From: Sipunculus nudus
Lineage: Eukaryota; Annelida; Sipuncula; Golfingiida; Sipunculidae
Length of the DNA: 64,000 nucleotides
Assembly: GCA_026874595.1 (NCBI GenBank)
Contig: CM049318.1
Coordinates: 16,294,241 to 16,358,240, forward strand
Direction: 5' to 3'
Position 1 is the stretch's first letter. Each line of letters begins with the position of its first letter. A program made the position numbers and the translations under genes. Under the pieces are notes generated by a model that saw nothing but the letters and a program-made list of their open reading frames with translations, was not told where the DNA came from and made no database searches. Shown one piece after another: positions 45,143-58,800 of this stretch.

Positions 45143-46270
45143 TCGTGACTTGATAATCCGACACCAAATGTAATACCCCAAATTATGTCGGATTGCAAGG
45201 CTATCGGATTGTCAAATAACTAAAGGTGACAGAGGATCTATATACAATGTGACCGAAATGTTTGGAGGAGGATTTGTTAGTATTCATTAACAATTTTGTT
45301 ATGATAAACTAAGTATATGATATTTATGTGAAATAATTTATGTAAAAAAAATAAAACATCAGCCATGGAGTTCTTTTTTCTCTCTTAAATACATTTCTAT
45401 ATATACAACGCTCGTCAAGACTGACGACCGATGCAGATTCTTCCATTATGAAACATGATTATATTTCCGAACATACATTAACTCAATGTATATAATGAAT
45501 GAACCAGAGGTTTATCTACTGAGTTCATGTACATCTAGAGAATGCAAGCATTTTTGTCTGGTAACTGGTTCTTTCATTTTGATTTTCACGAACTTTTTGA
45601 AGCAGTCCGCGGTCGGCATCAACGTCCCCTGCAGCCAAGCCCGGCTCCTCCATATACAGTAGTCATCTCTTCATTCCCCCAAGTGCTGCTCTGGGTGTTC
45701 CTGGTTTAGGAGGATTATCTTCAGACTCACTGTCACTGCCGTCCCTGTCTTCTTTGGCCATTGACACAATAGCAGCGGCCGCGTCGTCGGCATTGCTTCC
45801 GCGGGTACCATGTTGTCTCATGGGAGATAATCCTCCGCGGTCACATGGTCAGCGCTGTTTAGTGCCTGGATAAGGTCCCTGACCTCGTTCTTCACCTCCG
45901 CGTGTTCCACACACGGAGAGGTTCATTTCTGCCAACATACGGATCCAAACTGACTGAATTAGTGAGCCAAATTAACTCAGTAATTGGCTCTAGTGTATGG
46001 TCAGAAGAAAACGCATCGCTGGATTTCACGCTAAATTGACCAGGGTACTGTGTCCACGAGCCCGACGTCTGACATGAAAGAAAAATATACGGATCGGATT
46101 GTCAAGTCAGAAAATACGTCGGTATCCCTGTTTGTGCCGGGAATTTCATGTCGGAGTCGGAATCCAAGGCTGTCGGTTTGTCAAAGCTAATTTATATAGG
46201 TTACGTTCGTTTTTTCACAAAATACCGTCGGATTGCAAGGTTTCCGGACTGTTAAGGGTCGGAATGTCAA
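45140..46270 (-). mobile_element. pogo/Tigger-like DNA transposon remnant
   Basis: The ends share CTTGATAATCCGACA (left) and TTGACATTCCGAC (right, inverted), each followed inward by GTCGGATTGCAAGG-type blocks. On the minus strand around 45900-45550 broken frames read EVKNEVRDLIQALNSADHV, DDAAAAIVSMAKEDRDGSD and VRENQNERTSYQ, which recall the acidic C-terminal tail of Tigger/CENP-B-like transposases. A stop and a frameshift separate them. The DDE core is missing. Confidence 0.5.
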
Positions 46271-46515
46271 TATATGGATGTATAAATAGCCATGCTGGTC
46301 CATTGTGTATAGATATAAATGTCATCACAAGAAAATTCGGTACACTTCCGGTGGGAATCGAATCCACGATCTTCCGATTTCCGGTGCGGCTGCCTTAACC
46401 ACTTGGCTACTCCAGATTTCCTCCCCCTCATTGTATTTGCACACTTTTATAGGATCTCGCGAAGTGACGACACGGTAGTGACGTCATAGTCCCACCCACT
46501 ACATGTGTCTGCACA
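46270..46515 (-). mobile_element. tRNA-derived SINE, copy A
   Basis: On the minus strand 46412-46351 reads TAGCCAAGTGGTTAAGGC (A-box like) and later GGATTCGATTCCCACC (B-box like), the two halves of a tRNA-type pol III promoter. The surrounding DNA (ATAGCCATGCTGGT; TTTGCACAC/TTTTATAGGA) is repeated in copy B. It cannot fold as a clean tRNA because an acceptor stem is missing, so SINE rather than tRNA gene. Confidence 0.6.
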
Positions 46516-46569
46516 GCGACCTTGCATGCTGCGACGATTGCCTTATACATTGTGCGGCATATATTACAT

Positions 46570-46767
46570 ATATAGATGTATGAATAGCCATGCTGGTTAA
46601 TTGTATAGAGATGGACATGGTATACACAGTAAAGTCGGTTCTCTGCTGGTTGGAATCAAACAAGCGATCTTCCGATTTCCCGTGCGGTTGCCTTAACCAC
46701 TTAGCTACGACGGATCCCCAGCCCCTTTGTGTATTTGCACTCTTTTATAGGAACCAGCAAAATGACG

Positions 46768-46770
<3 letters not shown>
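46570..46770 (-). mobile_element. tRNA-derived SINE, copy B
   Basis: Second, more decayed copy: TAGCTAAGTGGTTAAGGCAA and a broken B box (GTTTGATTCCAACC). Followed by a TA microsatellite at 46770-46815, a common SINE tail or neighbour. Confidence 0.55.
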
Positions 46771-46815
<45 letters not shown>

Positions 46816-46819
<4 letters not shown>

Positions 46820-49800
46820 GTATGTATGTTTTAATTTATAGCTGAGATCGAAGAGATCCAAAAGAGTTTATGGTATCATCACAATCCATCATTCTTTTCC
46901 TTAAATTCTACAGTTTGTTGATTTAATTGGAAATAAAAATAATGGGCGAGTTCCTCGACCTTTAAAGTTCATAGACGGAAAGTCATATAAAACATAAATT
47001 GTATTTTTATTTTATAGGATACCGAAGGATTATTTAACTGCAAGGCATAATTATGCATTTTAGACACTATGTAGTGTTTTAATTAGCGCGGTGGTCGTAA
47101 GGGACAGACTTTGACAATTCCTTTGGCAATTCCTGAGCAAACAAATTCTGACTGCAAAACAGTGCATGAAACGGACAATTAAAACTGCGTGTACCTGACA
47201 ATAAAACACATATATAGTTTTTCTTTACAACTGCTGACCATTATGATAAATATAGAGTTAAAATATGCCAGGTTAGCTTTGGACGTAGGTGATACCTGTA
47301 ATATATTCTACATGGTGCCAGAGTTCTCACAAATCATATGTGTCTTAATATGTTAGTCTTTCTCACAACTTTTGCATCAAGGTCATTATCTATAAGAAAA
47401 TCTCAGTTTTCGGAATACGCTTGTAACAAAATGTTATTTCTAGAATACACCATGGTAGTACACTAAATATGTACAATGAAGCACGGAAAGTCTGAAAGTT
47501 TCTACTTCCTTTTAAGCAAGTTCTGCTCCCTGTAGTTAACTGCTGAATCAAAATGAAGCATCAGTATCTTTAGAGGGAAGGCATGATTCTGAAAGTTAAC
47601 CTGAAACAAGGGCACTTTAAGCAATCTTGAAACTTCAGTATCATATCATATAAACACTTTAACACTGAATGAAACCAGACCAACATGCTTTCTCTTTAGA
47701 ATCTCTCAGAGTGTTAAAATATCCTGAGTTTTGATACATAGATCTTGCATTTTATTGATACAACTTGAAGGGATTTACTTTACGACCATTAAAATCGCAG
47801 TGACTTATTTACTTTACTTAGGGCCTGTATTAATGAGGCTTATTCCATTCGATATACAAGAAAAGGGGTATTTGCAGTTCCTGCACGTTTCGGTTGAAGA
47901 GGCTTAAAATACACGAGGTGCCCTAAGAGGCATCTGGGTAGCGCCTCTATCTAAATAAATGATTCCTACGTTTAGTCTCATACAAAAAGATAACAAAATA
48001 TACAAGAGGCAGTAGTTTGTGTTACTGTTGGACTCTGCTCGGATGACTTACCGTGACATGAAGCATACAGCCTGACCTACTGATTGAAACAGTCTCTGTG
48101 TGCCTAGATATGAAGTTCATTCACCTGTTAAGCCAGATTTATTAGCTCAGCTGACTTTCAGTCATGCTGAGTTATACCGATCAACCTATGTTCTTCCTAC
48201 TTCCTTCCGGTTAGGATGCTAGGATCATTAAACTGTGCATTCTGAGAGGTTAAAAATATCTCCTTTCAGACGTGAGATTAGGCCAGTGTGCCCTATATTC
48301 TCCGTATAATGGGACACCCCAGAATGAGTTTAATATATATATACAAAATCTCCCGTATCTCTATAATTTTGCCTTCATTATTGATCATGATTATATTTAA
48401 TCATTTTTGGAATACTGGTGGTGCCACCTATAAAGATGTCAGTTTTCAGCTCTGGATTCACCTAGTCTCCTGAAACTTGGTGTGCTTAATATGTCCCCCA
48501 CCCCCTTCATATATTGTTTGAAGTCATAACATCCGTCGTTGTCATCGCCCGCAGTCATGGTTAAACTTGCGAAATTTAAGGATTATTTTGACCGCTATAA
48601 CTCTTGAAGAACTGTATAATTTCTCTACTAATTGTTCCGGCCATGTTCTCAGAAGACTTCGAAAAGCTACTGACCATGAAATACAAGGCTAAATCAACCA
48701 AGTTATAATTCATCGCCTTTAGGTTTTCTTTTGACCGAGATAACTAATTTTTTTATCCCCAAGTTCCGCAATTAGTTTGACCTTGATTTGTTTTCTTCGT
48801 GTACAACCTGTATAATTCTGTCATGATTGGATTTAGCCTGCATATGTATAACCCATCACTTACCGAAAAAATCCCTGTCAGCTGTGGTTTCACAAGGTCA
48901 AAGGTAAAGAAAACATCTGAAGTTAAGCTCAGTATGGTTTTCAGATTATGAAATACATGTTGTAAATGTTAGGCTAACATGGAGGCTGATCACCTGAGCG
49001 TCATGACCCATGGGTCACTTGTTGTTTAAACGAACGATAGATATTAAAATGTTTTTCACACAAAATGGAGCAGAATGAACTTACATAAAATATCCAATAA
49101 CTGACTTAGTTCGGAGGAAAATTTCATTGTTGACTATTGCAAACTAAATACGTTAAAGCCATACGACGCATTGAGCAAATTAATTATGTGGAATGTACCC
49201 AGTGTCTACACAGTCGGATACAGGATTATTTATACCTACGAATACGTAAGTCTTTTTTGGCTGGTAGCGTCATTAATCAATAGATTTCGCTGAATTAATG
49301 TGTAGGGTTAGGGTGCAAATATGGGAAAATTAATGAGATTCGGGAGGAAATGAGGATCACGATCATGTATTTCCTTTTTCATTAAAAAATAAATTTCTGT
49401 CATTGTGGGACAGGAAAAGTCATATGTGCTAGGCCAGGGACGGACCGTTATTACAGCTGTATGTTATACTGATGGTTCTGGACAGGTAGACTGTACCAAC
49501 TGTCGAGTTGTGGCAATGAGGACTCTGTTTTATTTACACGCTCGTCTTGGGCATAAATATGTTGTGCATCATTTAAAAATTCTGTTCGACTGTATCCTTT
49601 AGAGCATACATACGAATTTCGTAGTTTGTATGAATGTTTCCAGAATATTCTGTTATTAATTTCCCACTGAACGCTAGACTTGCGATATTTTCCGGGTAAA
49701 ATCATAATTTATTATTAGAAATCTGCATCCCAATGGATAGAAGCTTCCGCCGGTGGAGCAGACATTTTTAAAAAACGCTCTGCGAATACAGTGGGCACCG

Positions 49801-51740
49801 CCAGTCCGAGGTGCTGGCCGCTCGACCGTGACCTAAATAGGTGGCTGGGCCACTTTGATGAGGAATGATTCTCTGTACATTCACTTATTTTTGGCCCATA
49901 TTCCAAGGTTCATTCGTACATAACATTCCTTGATGATGCTCTAGAACTCGCAGAGGATCCTGGATGAACACCAAAGCCTAATCGATCCTTTCTTGACCAA
50001 TTCCCGAAGTGCCCTAAAATAAATCGTCATTTTCATGATTGTGAGGTATGTTGTGAACAAATACACACAAAGTCGAATGGGAATGAAGCATAGAAACAGA
50101 AGACTACATATCCTTTAATGAGAGAAATAGAAAGAGAGGGAGAGACAGAGAGACAGAGAGATCTACTCGCAAACCTTCCTAGCCTGTAAAAATAGTAAAT
50201 AAAAAAGAATAAAAACATACCTTGGGACATTCCATCCTGTACCCCTTTGACCATTTCTCCGGTTTACATATACATATATGCCAGCTGGACATGTAAGTAA
50301 CAACCCATAAATAAAGCCTTTATATCTCTACGGGCATCCCTGAAAATATAAAATAGCTTTCAATGAAACAATTTATGATGCAAACACATTTACAAGTCTG
50401 TCGGAAACGTGAATTCAGCAGCCAACGGAATTATTCAGTAGAAATTTCTAAGATGTAGGGGCGCCTAACGATAAACCGTGCTTGTCAGCAGCCTAAACTA
50501 GCAATATACACTCTGAGGAATGCAGGCCTCCACTCAGTGGGCGGTCATTCATGTGGAGGTACCCTGCAACCCGTGTTTTCATTCACTTATTGGTCCATAT
50601 TCTCTGGTTCAAAGACTCCGCCAGGAGGGTATGCGTTCATTCGCGTTCGTGTGTGTGTCTGTGGGTGTGTTTGTATGTGTGATTATTCACAACATAAACC
50701 ACACAATCATGAAGTGAACCTCATGATATTGTCAGTGCATTTCGGGAATGGCGTGGATACAGAGCATGGAACGTCGACAAGCAATATTCATAAATGTTTA
50801 GTCACCTGAGCACGAACGAACTTGAGGATATCGGATGCCAAATTGACGGATGCTTTTATTACTTTAAATGCAGATTTCTTGTTGGTGAATATGTTCCTCA
50901 GCAAACGTTTACATTCACTTATTCGGCCCATATTCATATGTTCTGTCGGGCATATATGAGTGCCTATTTGTGAGCCGGACCCACACCAAAAGCAAATAGG
51001 TTCTTCAGTGGCCCATTCATGTCATTCCATTCATCACTGCGTCACACAAACGGGAATGAACGCACACCCCCCGGTGTTTCGTTCGGTCGAAAGCACATCT
51101 TCACTTTAACCCATTTATTCCGTCACATTTACAGTAAAAGTTATATAATAACCCTTCATTTCCATTAAAAGAACTAGAAAAGCACTCGAAGAGCGCAGAC
51201 TTCCGCCATGAAAGCTCATTACCCCCCTCCCCTCCCCCATATGGAATTGTCAAAATGCAGCATTTTTGTTCACTTAAAAAGTCCTTGAATCTAGGTTGTA
51301 ATCCAAATCTCCCCCCAAATTTTACAGAGTGTTCTTCGAATCATTGCCGAGCTTTGATCAAAATTCATCAAAGTCCCATGATTAGTCTTTGAGTTATGTT
51401 GCTAAAAGACAAACAAACCAACGCCGGCAACAACATAACCCCCGTCTCTTAGCAGAGGTCAAAATACTCATTTCTTCTACAACCAGCTTAACGAATCCTT
51501 TCATGCATATGCTAGGACGCTAAAACACTTTTAGTTCGTAGAAATTACATGGTAACTGATCCCACTACTCTAGCTAATATATTAAGGAGTTAAAGAAAAC
51601 ACATGAGTCACACATTCAGTGGAAAGCAGGCACAAGCACAAAAAGGACCAATTATACGGAGAGACATAAACTTGTTCAACCGAATAAAGGTGTATCCGCT
51701 TAAACGTCAGCGCGACGCCATTGACTACATGTTATAGCTG
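46816..51740. other. Stretch without recognised gene
   Basis: AT-rich DNA with dispersed-repeat fragments. 48480-49020 resembles a common intergenic repeat (GACCGCTATAACTCTTGAAG). 50505-51000 holds pieces related to the peptidase spacers in both orientations. 51270-51465 ends in a block with AGACAAACAAACCAACGCCG and CTCTTAGCAGAGGTC, typical of a widespread animal repeat. No supportable exon was found. Confidence 0.45.
50505..51000. repeat. Third copy, rearranged, of the peptidase-spacer repeat
   Basis: AGGGTATGCGTTCATTCGCG, ATGATATTGTCAGTGCATTT and CAATATTCATAAATGTTTAGTCAC correspond to blocks at about 16,970-17,170 and 29,060-29,290. GGAATGCAGGCCTCC and CCCGTGTTTTCATTCACTTATT are inverted relative to them. 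This indicates a mobile or foldback sequence rather than simple spacer. Confidence 0.5.
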
Positions 51741-51840
51741 TACTTAATATATGCTCCATACACGACCCCGAGGCGGTGCGTTAAGTGAGCAGTGGAACCT
51801 TACGTAAATTTAGGCACCAGTGGCCGCGAACTACCAAGAC

Positions 51841-51898
51841 ATGAAGCTCATCGTACTTGCTCTCGTCTTGCTTGTTGGTCTTTCATTCAGCTCAGCAG
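51841..51898 (+). CDS. Signal-peptide exon of the modular gene
   Basis: MKLIVLALVLLVGLSFSSAG: short basic start, a strong hydrophobic core and small residues at the cleavage zone. The donor CAG|GTAAGA is near consensus, phase 1, matching the phase-1 acceptors of the module exons. Confidence 0.7.
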
Positions 51899-51983
51899 GT
51901 AAGACTGATCCTGTGAAATTGTACTTCCATATCCCTTCAGTAGTGCTTGATGGACTCAATTAAGTAATACGAATAAGAATAAA

Positions 51984-52022
<39 letters not shown>

Positions 52023-52812
52023 GTAGAGCGCCGTATTTCCGAATGCCGAATTTCCGAAAATTTGTTTTTTCCGAAAATTAAAATGGGGAACCGAAATTTA
52101 TTCGTATTTCCGAAATATATTTCAAGTATGTATAAACCTTAAATGAGTATTGTAGGTACGAGTCACAAGGCTTGCAGTCATGTGTTAAGCCCAGTGGTGA
52201 CCCTAATTAATTAGTTCTGGGCCGATGTTTTCGCTGGGGCAAAGGTGTGAAAACTACTGCTAGCCCCGTACCCCTAGCAAGCGACTGAGCAGTTTATCCA
52301 AGAGCACTTGTGTGTTGACAAACACATCTCGTTTGTACTCAAGCACGCATAGTTCGTCGGATTGGGACAGGATGTCATGCCAAATAACTGAGCAGTTTAC
52401 TCGCATCACCATTGGTGAGGTATAATTCGTTAAATGCTTGTGCTCGAGCAGCTTTTAATTGTTCCAGTCTTCAATTACGTAGATCGATAAGAAACACCGT
52501 GTTCCTTGGCGATGTAATTTGACCTTTCCCTCCAGTGAATTTGATGGAAAAAAGAGCTCGCACGTATCCTTAAAGCATGTTAGACTGATCTTACCAATTA
52601 TGCTCAGCAATAATCCAATATTTTGTATACGTCCAGGTCGTCAATTACGAATTTCGAAAAGAAACACTGTTTTCCTCGGGCAAAATGGCAATAAGTTAAT
52701 CATTAATTGTCGTACTAACTAGCCGCTAGACCCTTGTCCGCATTTCCGAATGTTCGTTTTTACGAAAAAATAGCTTGTCCCCCGACGCTTTCGGAAAAAC
52801 GGCGCTCTACTG

Positions 52813-52878
<66 letters not shown>

Positions 52879-55691
52879 ATGGGTATAAATTATATAATGG
52901 AATAGCAGTGTTAGTCTGTAGTGAAGAATTAGGTAATAAATAAGAGCGAAGCCTTTTAGAAAAAAAACATAAGTAAGTCTGTCTAAAGGCCTCACTCTAA
53001 CTCTAGGGCTATATACATAAAAATATCAGTGGTGGATCCAGAGGGGGAGCTTTGGGGGCTTCAGCCCCCCCCCCTCCAAGCCTGAAACTTTGTTATCATT
53101 TTTTATCAGAGAAGATTTTCTTTACATTATTTTCAGTTGCCATCATACAAATATCAACCTTTCAACTTAAAACTAAAAGTTGAACACACAAGGAATCGTT
53201 GGGAGAGACGCATGTCTACACCAGGATACGGCATCTTTTTATTCCCCCGCCATTAGGAGAGAAGACTACTTAAATGGTCCACGTCTGTCAGTCGGGCCGT
53301 CCTTTCGTCCGTCTGTCCTTCAATCCGTCCGTCCGTCCCGCACCATCACTGATGCCACCCTTTCCTAGTTAAACATAAGACCGGGGGTCATTGTGGTCCT
53401 AGGTCCTTGTTGTTTTTTTTAAATCATCAGTTGGGCATTTTCCAACATTGGTTATAGACGTTAAAAATTTTAACCTAGATGATCTATCAACCGTGGCTTC
53501 CTCAAGCATTTGCCATGCAATGTTCCAGCTGTTCTTGAGCTTGGACATCTTCCTAGTGAACATGATTAAGCTTTTAAATAAAAAGCAAGCCTTTTTCAAG
53601 TCCCTCTATCCTAGAAATAAAAATAATTTATTCTTTTAAACAAAACGTGAATATATTATCGTTCAAATAAAAATAATAAACAGTGTCTGAATATACATAC
53701 ATCATAGCAGTTGATTTTTATGATAGGCCGTGGAAATTTAATGCCTCGTCATAAGGAAAATGTATGGGGGACTAGGATTTTGGCTGTATATATAAGCTGG
53801 AATTCTCAATGGGAAATATGTTTTGAAATTATTTGTCCTTGTCGCTCTTTAAAAGAAAAAAATGTACAAAACGGTACAACAAACTGCTTGCACCAGAAAA
53901 GTCTTTATTTGCTGAGTTAAGCAAGGTTTAGCATCTAATTATCGACATTGGTTGATTCGTCTGTTAGCAGCTGTATTCAACAGTTATAGACGGACTTATG
54001 AGGAGAGCCAGAAAAAAAATCAATCCAAAATAATTTAGAGTTAAGCTGAATCACAATAATATTTTTTATTTAAAAGATGCTTTACTGTTGTGAAAAAAGG
54101 CAATAAAAAGACCGTCTGTATTTTTTGGTTTTAGGGGAATCTTTAATTGAATATAAATTTCCGAAAGGGGCTAGCAGACCGGTTATGCAAAATCGGGTTG
54201 TTGAACTTACCCCACATTATTTTAATTAATATAATCCTCGCGCTATAAACTGTTGTTACAGGTGTCTCTTTTATTGTGGTACATGCGCTGCTAAAAGTAA
54301 CCGCACCTGTTGAACTCTCGCGGGGTGTAGAAACACAGCGCTCATACTAATCTGGAGCTTTCTGGGCTGGTCGCGCTCTATAAGCGCGTGTCTTGTAATG
54401 TTCTTTGGGCGGGTGTATTATGTATTGTTGGGTTCTTTGGGATTGTTCGTGAAATAGAAGTTTTTAGAATTTTCAGATGAAAAGTTATAAATAGGGGCCG
54501 TGTTTTAGAGCCGGGGGGAGAGAGAAATATCCCAGCGGACACGGAAGAGTGTGAGTCAGTTTTGGACCTATCCAATAATTGCAGTAATGTCAGGGATTCT
54601 ACGAAATTAATGCAGATGTAGCGCGGCCTGTCTACAGTTTGCTTTCGGGATTATTTCAAGAACTTCACTTTTGGATTACAACAGATTGATTTTGTGATTG
54701 AATTGGACTATTATTCACTGAGAAGATTTATGTGAACTGTTCATCTTGATTAAACATTTTTAAGGACTTGTTGTCGCTGTGACAGTGGTGGTATCCAAGT
54801 ACTTTACACTTTATTTATTATACTGTGTTATTGTATTGATTTACTGTTATACTGTTGTTATACTGTGTATATGTGTTGATTAAAGGTATGGTAAGTTAGG
54901 ATAAATAATAAGAATAAATTATAATTATTTGTTAACCAAAAATCACTGACTTATTTATTCATTCCCCTAGACATTTCACGCTTCCTGGCGTTACCGAATC
55001 TGATTTTTTTATCTCAATAACAAAATTAATGCTCGTCACGACTACGTGATCTGTTGTTATTAAATTCTGTAACACTGTAAATTCACAAAATAAAAATACA
55101 CATAATATGAATTGAATGACGTAAAATCTGCATTTACGTTTTTCCTCAACTTTGTTCATGAGTTTCCATTTGTAAACTATGTCTCGGGAAAATATTATAA
55201 GTTGGACATCTGTACCCATTAACAACTCTTTCACAATTTACAAATTGTCAGATCGTATATGAAATGGAAAAATGCAAAAGGTTTTTTATATATATATATA
55301 TATATAGCCGTGGAGTCATGTTTTGTACGTTTCCAGTCTGCAAATTATTTAATGTTTTAGATTGAAACGAGACTATATGTTTACAAGAGATTTAATGTGG
55401 TACTGGCCATGTAATACCTCTTTCTCTTATCCATCAAGAACAGTTGATTTTTGTTAAAATCATTAATCTGAAGTTTAAGAATAGAAAAAGGGCAGTTTTT
55501 CGTTTTTTAAACCGGCAAAGAATTCTGTTTTCATAGGTATAAAGTGGCTTAAATTCAAATTACGTATATCCAACGATTCACCCAGTAAAACCTTTTGAAA
55601 TTCAGAAGTTTACACTGCAATATATATACAAATATATATACATATATATTTATATATATAAAGATAAATGTCTATGGCAAGTGCCTGCGCC

Positions 55692-55741
<50 letters not shown>

Positions 55742-55818
55742 GGCTATATATGATTATGCAAAGTATCTAATAGCACCCCCCTTGCAAAATTCTGGATCCG
55801 CTCCTGAATAATATATAT

Positions 55819-55869
<51 letters not shown>

Positions 55870-58800
55870 ATCTTTAGGAAGTCGGGGGGGGGGGTAAGCA
55901 TCTGTGACGCTCGAAATCTAACTGGGATACTGATTCCTGGGTTCAAGGCATCCCACCGCACCCGCACCCTGGCTGTCGGACCGATAGAATCACGGTTATC
56001 ACTTCTGGTCGTCACTGTCAGTTGTGTCAACACCTTGCTGACAACGAATCCTTGGATTTCACTAAAGTAAAAAATCGAATTATGCCACGTTTTCTAATTA
56101 TATCCAGACGTCAAGGACATAGCAAACAAAACTATTATAAATATGTTGTAATAAATATTATTTAATAAATTAATTAAATAATTTATTTCTAAAATTGTTT
56201 TATTGCTGGGACCTATAAATATTGCATATATACACAAAGTCATTTCTTATTTGTGTCTATTAACAGACACGTGCAGGACTTAACTTCAATAAAATAACAA
56301 GTTTAAAACTACAATGTATAGCACAAACGCTAGGACTGTCTTCGATGAAACACTTAGGTGTTTGTTATATATTTCGACTTGGTATGATTCTAAATGATAA
56401 TTTTAGTTCTTTATATTACACAGATCAGAGATGTACGGCCAGGAGAGGCACGTGTCAGTACACCTCAACCCTCTGTAACGGCCAGTACGTCAGTGGGCTG
56501 TGTACTGGGCCATGGAACCGTCGTTGTTGTGTCCCAGAAGGCTCCGCCGGTAGGTAACTGTTGATTCATACAGGTACAGACATGCAGACAAACACCACAT
56601 CTGCATCTGCACACATCCTAGCCATGATAACAATAATTTACACGGCTCAGTAGGCTCTCATATTGGGCTGGTTGGGCTAACTTGAGACTTGATACAAGGA
56701 ATACATCGCCGACGAATGCATCGCAGTGGTCTTTCACCATGTTGCATTCATATCGTCGTAAACAGCCATTAACCTGTAAATGACGCATTAAAACAAAATA
56801 ATACATTAGAACCCACAATCTGAAACTTCGTCTCTATGGCAACGAGTCATTTCTTGTATAGTGTACAAGTTGGCTGCGTCCAGTGACCCGTGCAATCCAT
56901 GAGGTCAGAAATTTAAAACATACACAGAGGGATTTGCATATATGCTGGGTTAAAACTTTTTTCTCGCTAATGCTAGGTGTTGTTAGAAAATATACTAAAA
57001 CGCCTGACAATTTGTCTAGTTTATGTCAAATGACAGCATATATAAAGTGTTGTCAGAAATGACAAAACATATTTGCAGCCTCATAGAGCCTAAAGTGCGT
57101 TCCTCGCTGAAGGAAGTTACGACACTCTGACAGCCAGTGCGCTGGTCGTAGACTCTCTAAAGTCAGAGGGTCGAAATGGCGCTACATACATCCATTCCTC
57201 ATGAAAAGTGAGAGATCTAGAAACGTAGGTCGTTGGCATAATTTTGAATCCCGTCTATATATGTTTTGCAATTATCTGAAGATCTGGAGGTATTTTACAC
57301 AACCTGCTTTTGTGTCAAACTCCCTGCTCCCTGTTTTCTTTATCCTAATTATAATATCCAAACACTTCTTAATTGGTTTCCAGAAATGAAAAAAAAATAG
57401 TTAGTTTGCCCGGTCTGGTTCCAGCGGACACAGCAATGTGTTATTACGATTAGTAGCATGAACTACATAAATTCCCAACTATAGGAGGAACCATCGCATG
57501 TTTTGCCTGGTGATGTACTAAACCGATGAATTCATCAACAAAAAGCAAAGATCACTTTCCATTTTTATTCCGAATCGTTGTTAACTATTCTCTTGCAGAA
57601 AATAAAAATATATAGACATATATATATATATATATATATTAAGTTTAAGTTGTACATATATATGCCTATATGTTGTCCCTATGTGTAGTCCTCCCGCCCA
57701 CTTTGAAGATAAATTGACGTCACTGACCCCCACATAACACCAATGAAGCCTTGCAGTCTAATAAATAAAGATAAATCGACATGGTGTACTTTAACCCAAT
57801 GGATTGCCTTTGATCAAGATTATTGTTATTTACGATTACTCCTGTATTTGCTTATTAGCGCCATCTTGTGTTCAATTTGTGAAACACAAAACGTTTGATG
57901 AGGCTTTAAAACTGGCTGATTCAATTGTATATTCTTATGCATTTGAACACAGAAGGCTTTCCATGTCTAAGGTAGCGACACCTGTCTAAATAGTGACGTC
58001 ATAAATAAAGACGTCACAAAAGTGCTTTCCACGTGGCATTGACTGATGTCATCAGCTGGAACTGCTAAATCTTTGGTCTTCAGTGATGAATTTATCGCAA
58101 AGTCTTGAAGTGTTTTGCATATTTTGGATTGTCTAATTCGGATTCAGTGCAAGGTAAGACATTGTTAATCATTTTGCAGTCGCAGAAGTAGCTCATGCCA
58201 CCGTTTGCCTAGAACGTTAACTACCGTCTTCTTTTATCATATTCGGAAAAAAGGTACCTTTACAGACTACATGTGCTCTGTTTTTTTTTTTTTTATTTTG
58301 GTTTGTCTGTCTGTCCGTCTGTATAGCTGTCTGTCTGTCCGTCTGTCTGTCTTTCTGTCCGCCCGTAAGTTTTTTTTCGTTTCCGTGCGATAACTTTCCT
58401 AAATATTAACTGATTTCATTCAAATTTGTGTAAGTGGTTGCTCTCATGCTTACCTTGGTTAGGATTGGTTTTGGAGTGTCTGTCTTCTGGCTGTCCGTCT
58501 GTCTGTCAGGTTTTCGTTTCCGTGAGATAACTTTCCTAAATATTATTTGATTTCATTCAAATATTTGTCAGTGATTGCTCTCATGCTTACCTTGGTTGGG
58601 ATTGGTTTTGGAGTGTCGGGCGTCTGTCTGTCACTCTGTCTGTCCGTCCGTCAGGTTTTCGTTTCCGTGCGATAACTTTCCTGAGTATATTCCGATTTCA
58701 TTCAAATTTCGGTCAGTGATTGCGCTCATGCTCACCTTGGTTGGGATTGGTTTTGGAGTGTCTGGCTTCTGTCTGTCTATCACTCTCTCTGTCCGTCCGT

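Noticed and set aside
46351-46412. Functional tRNA gene
   Set aside because: A- and B-box-like blocks are present but no matching acceptor stem is visible and a decayed second copy with the same flanks exists, so it is treated as a SINE.
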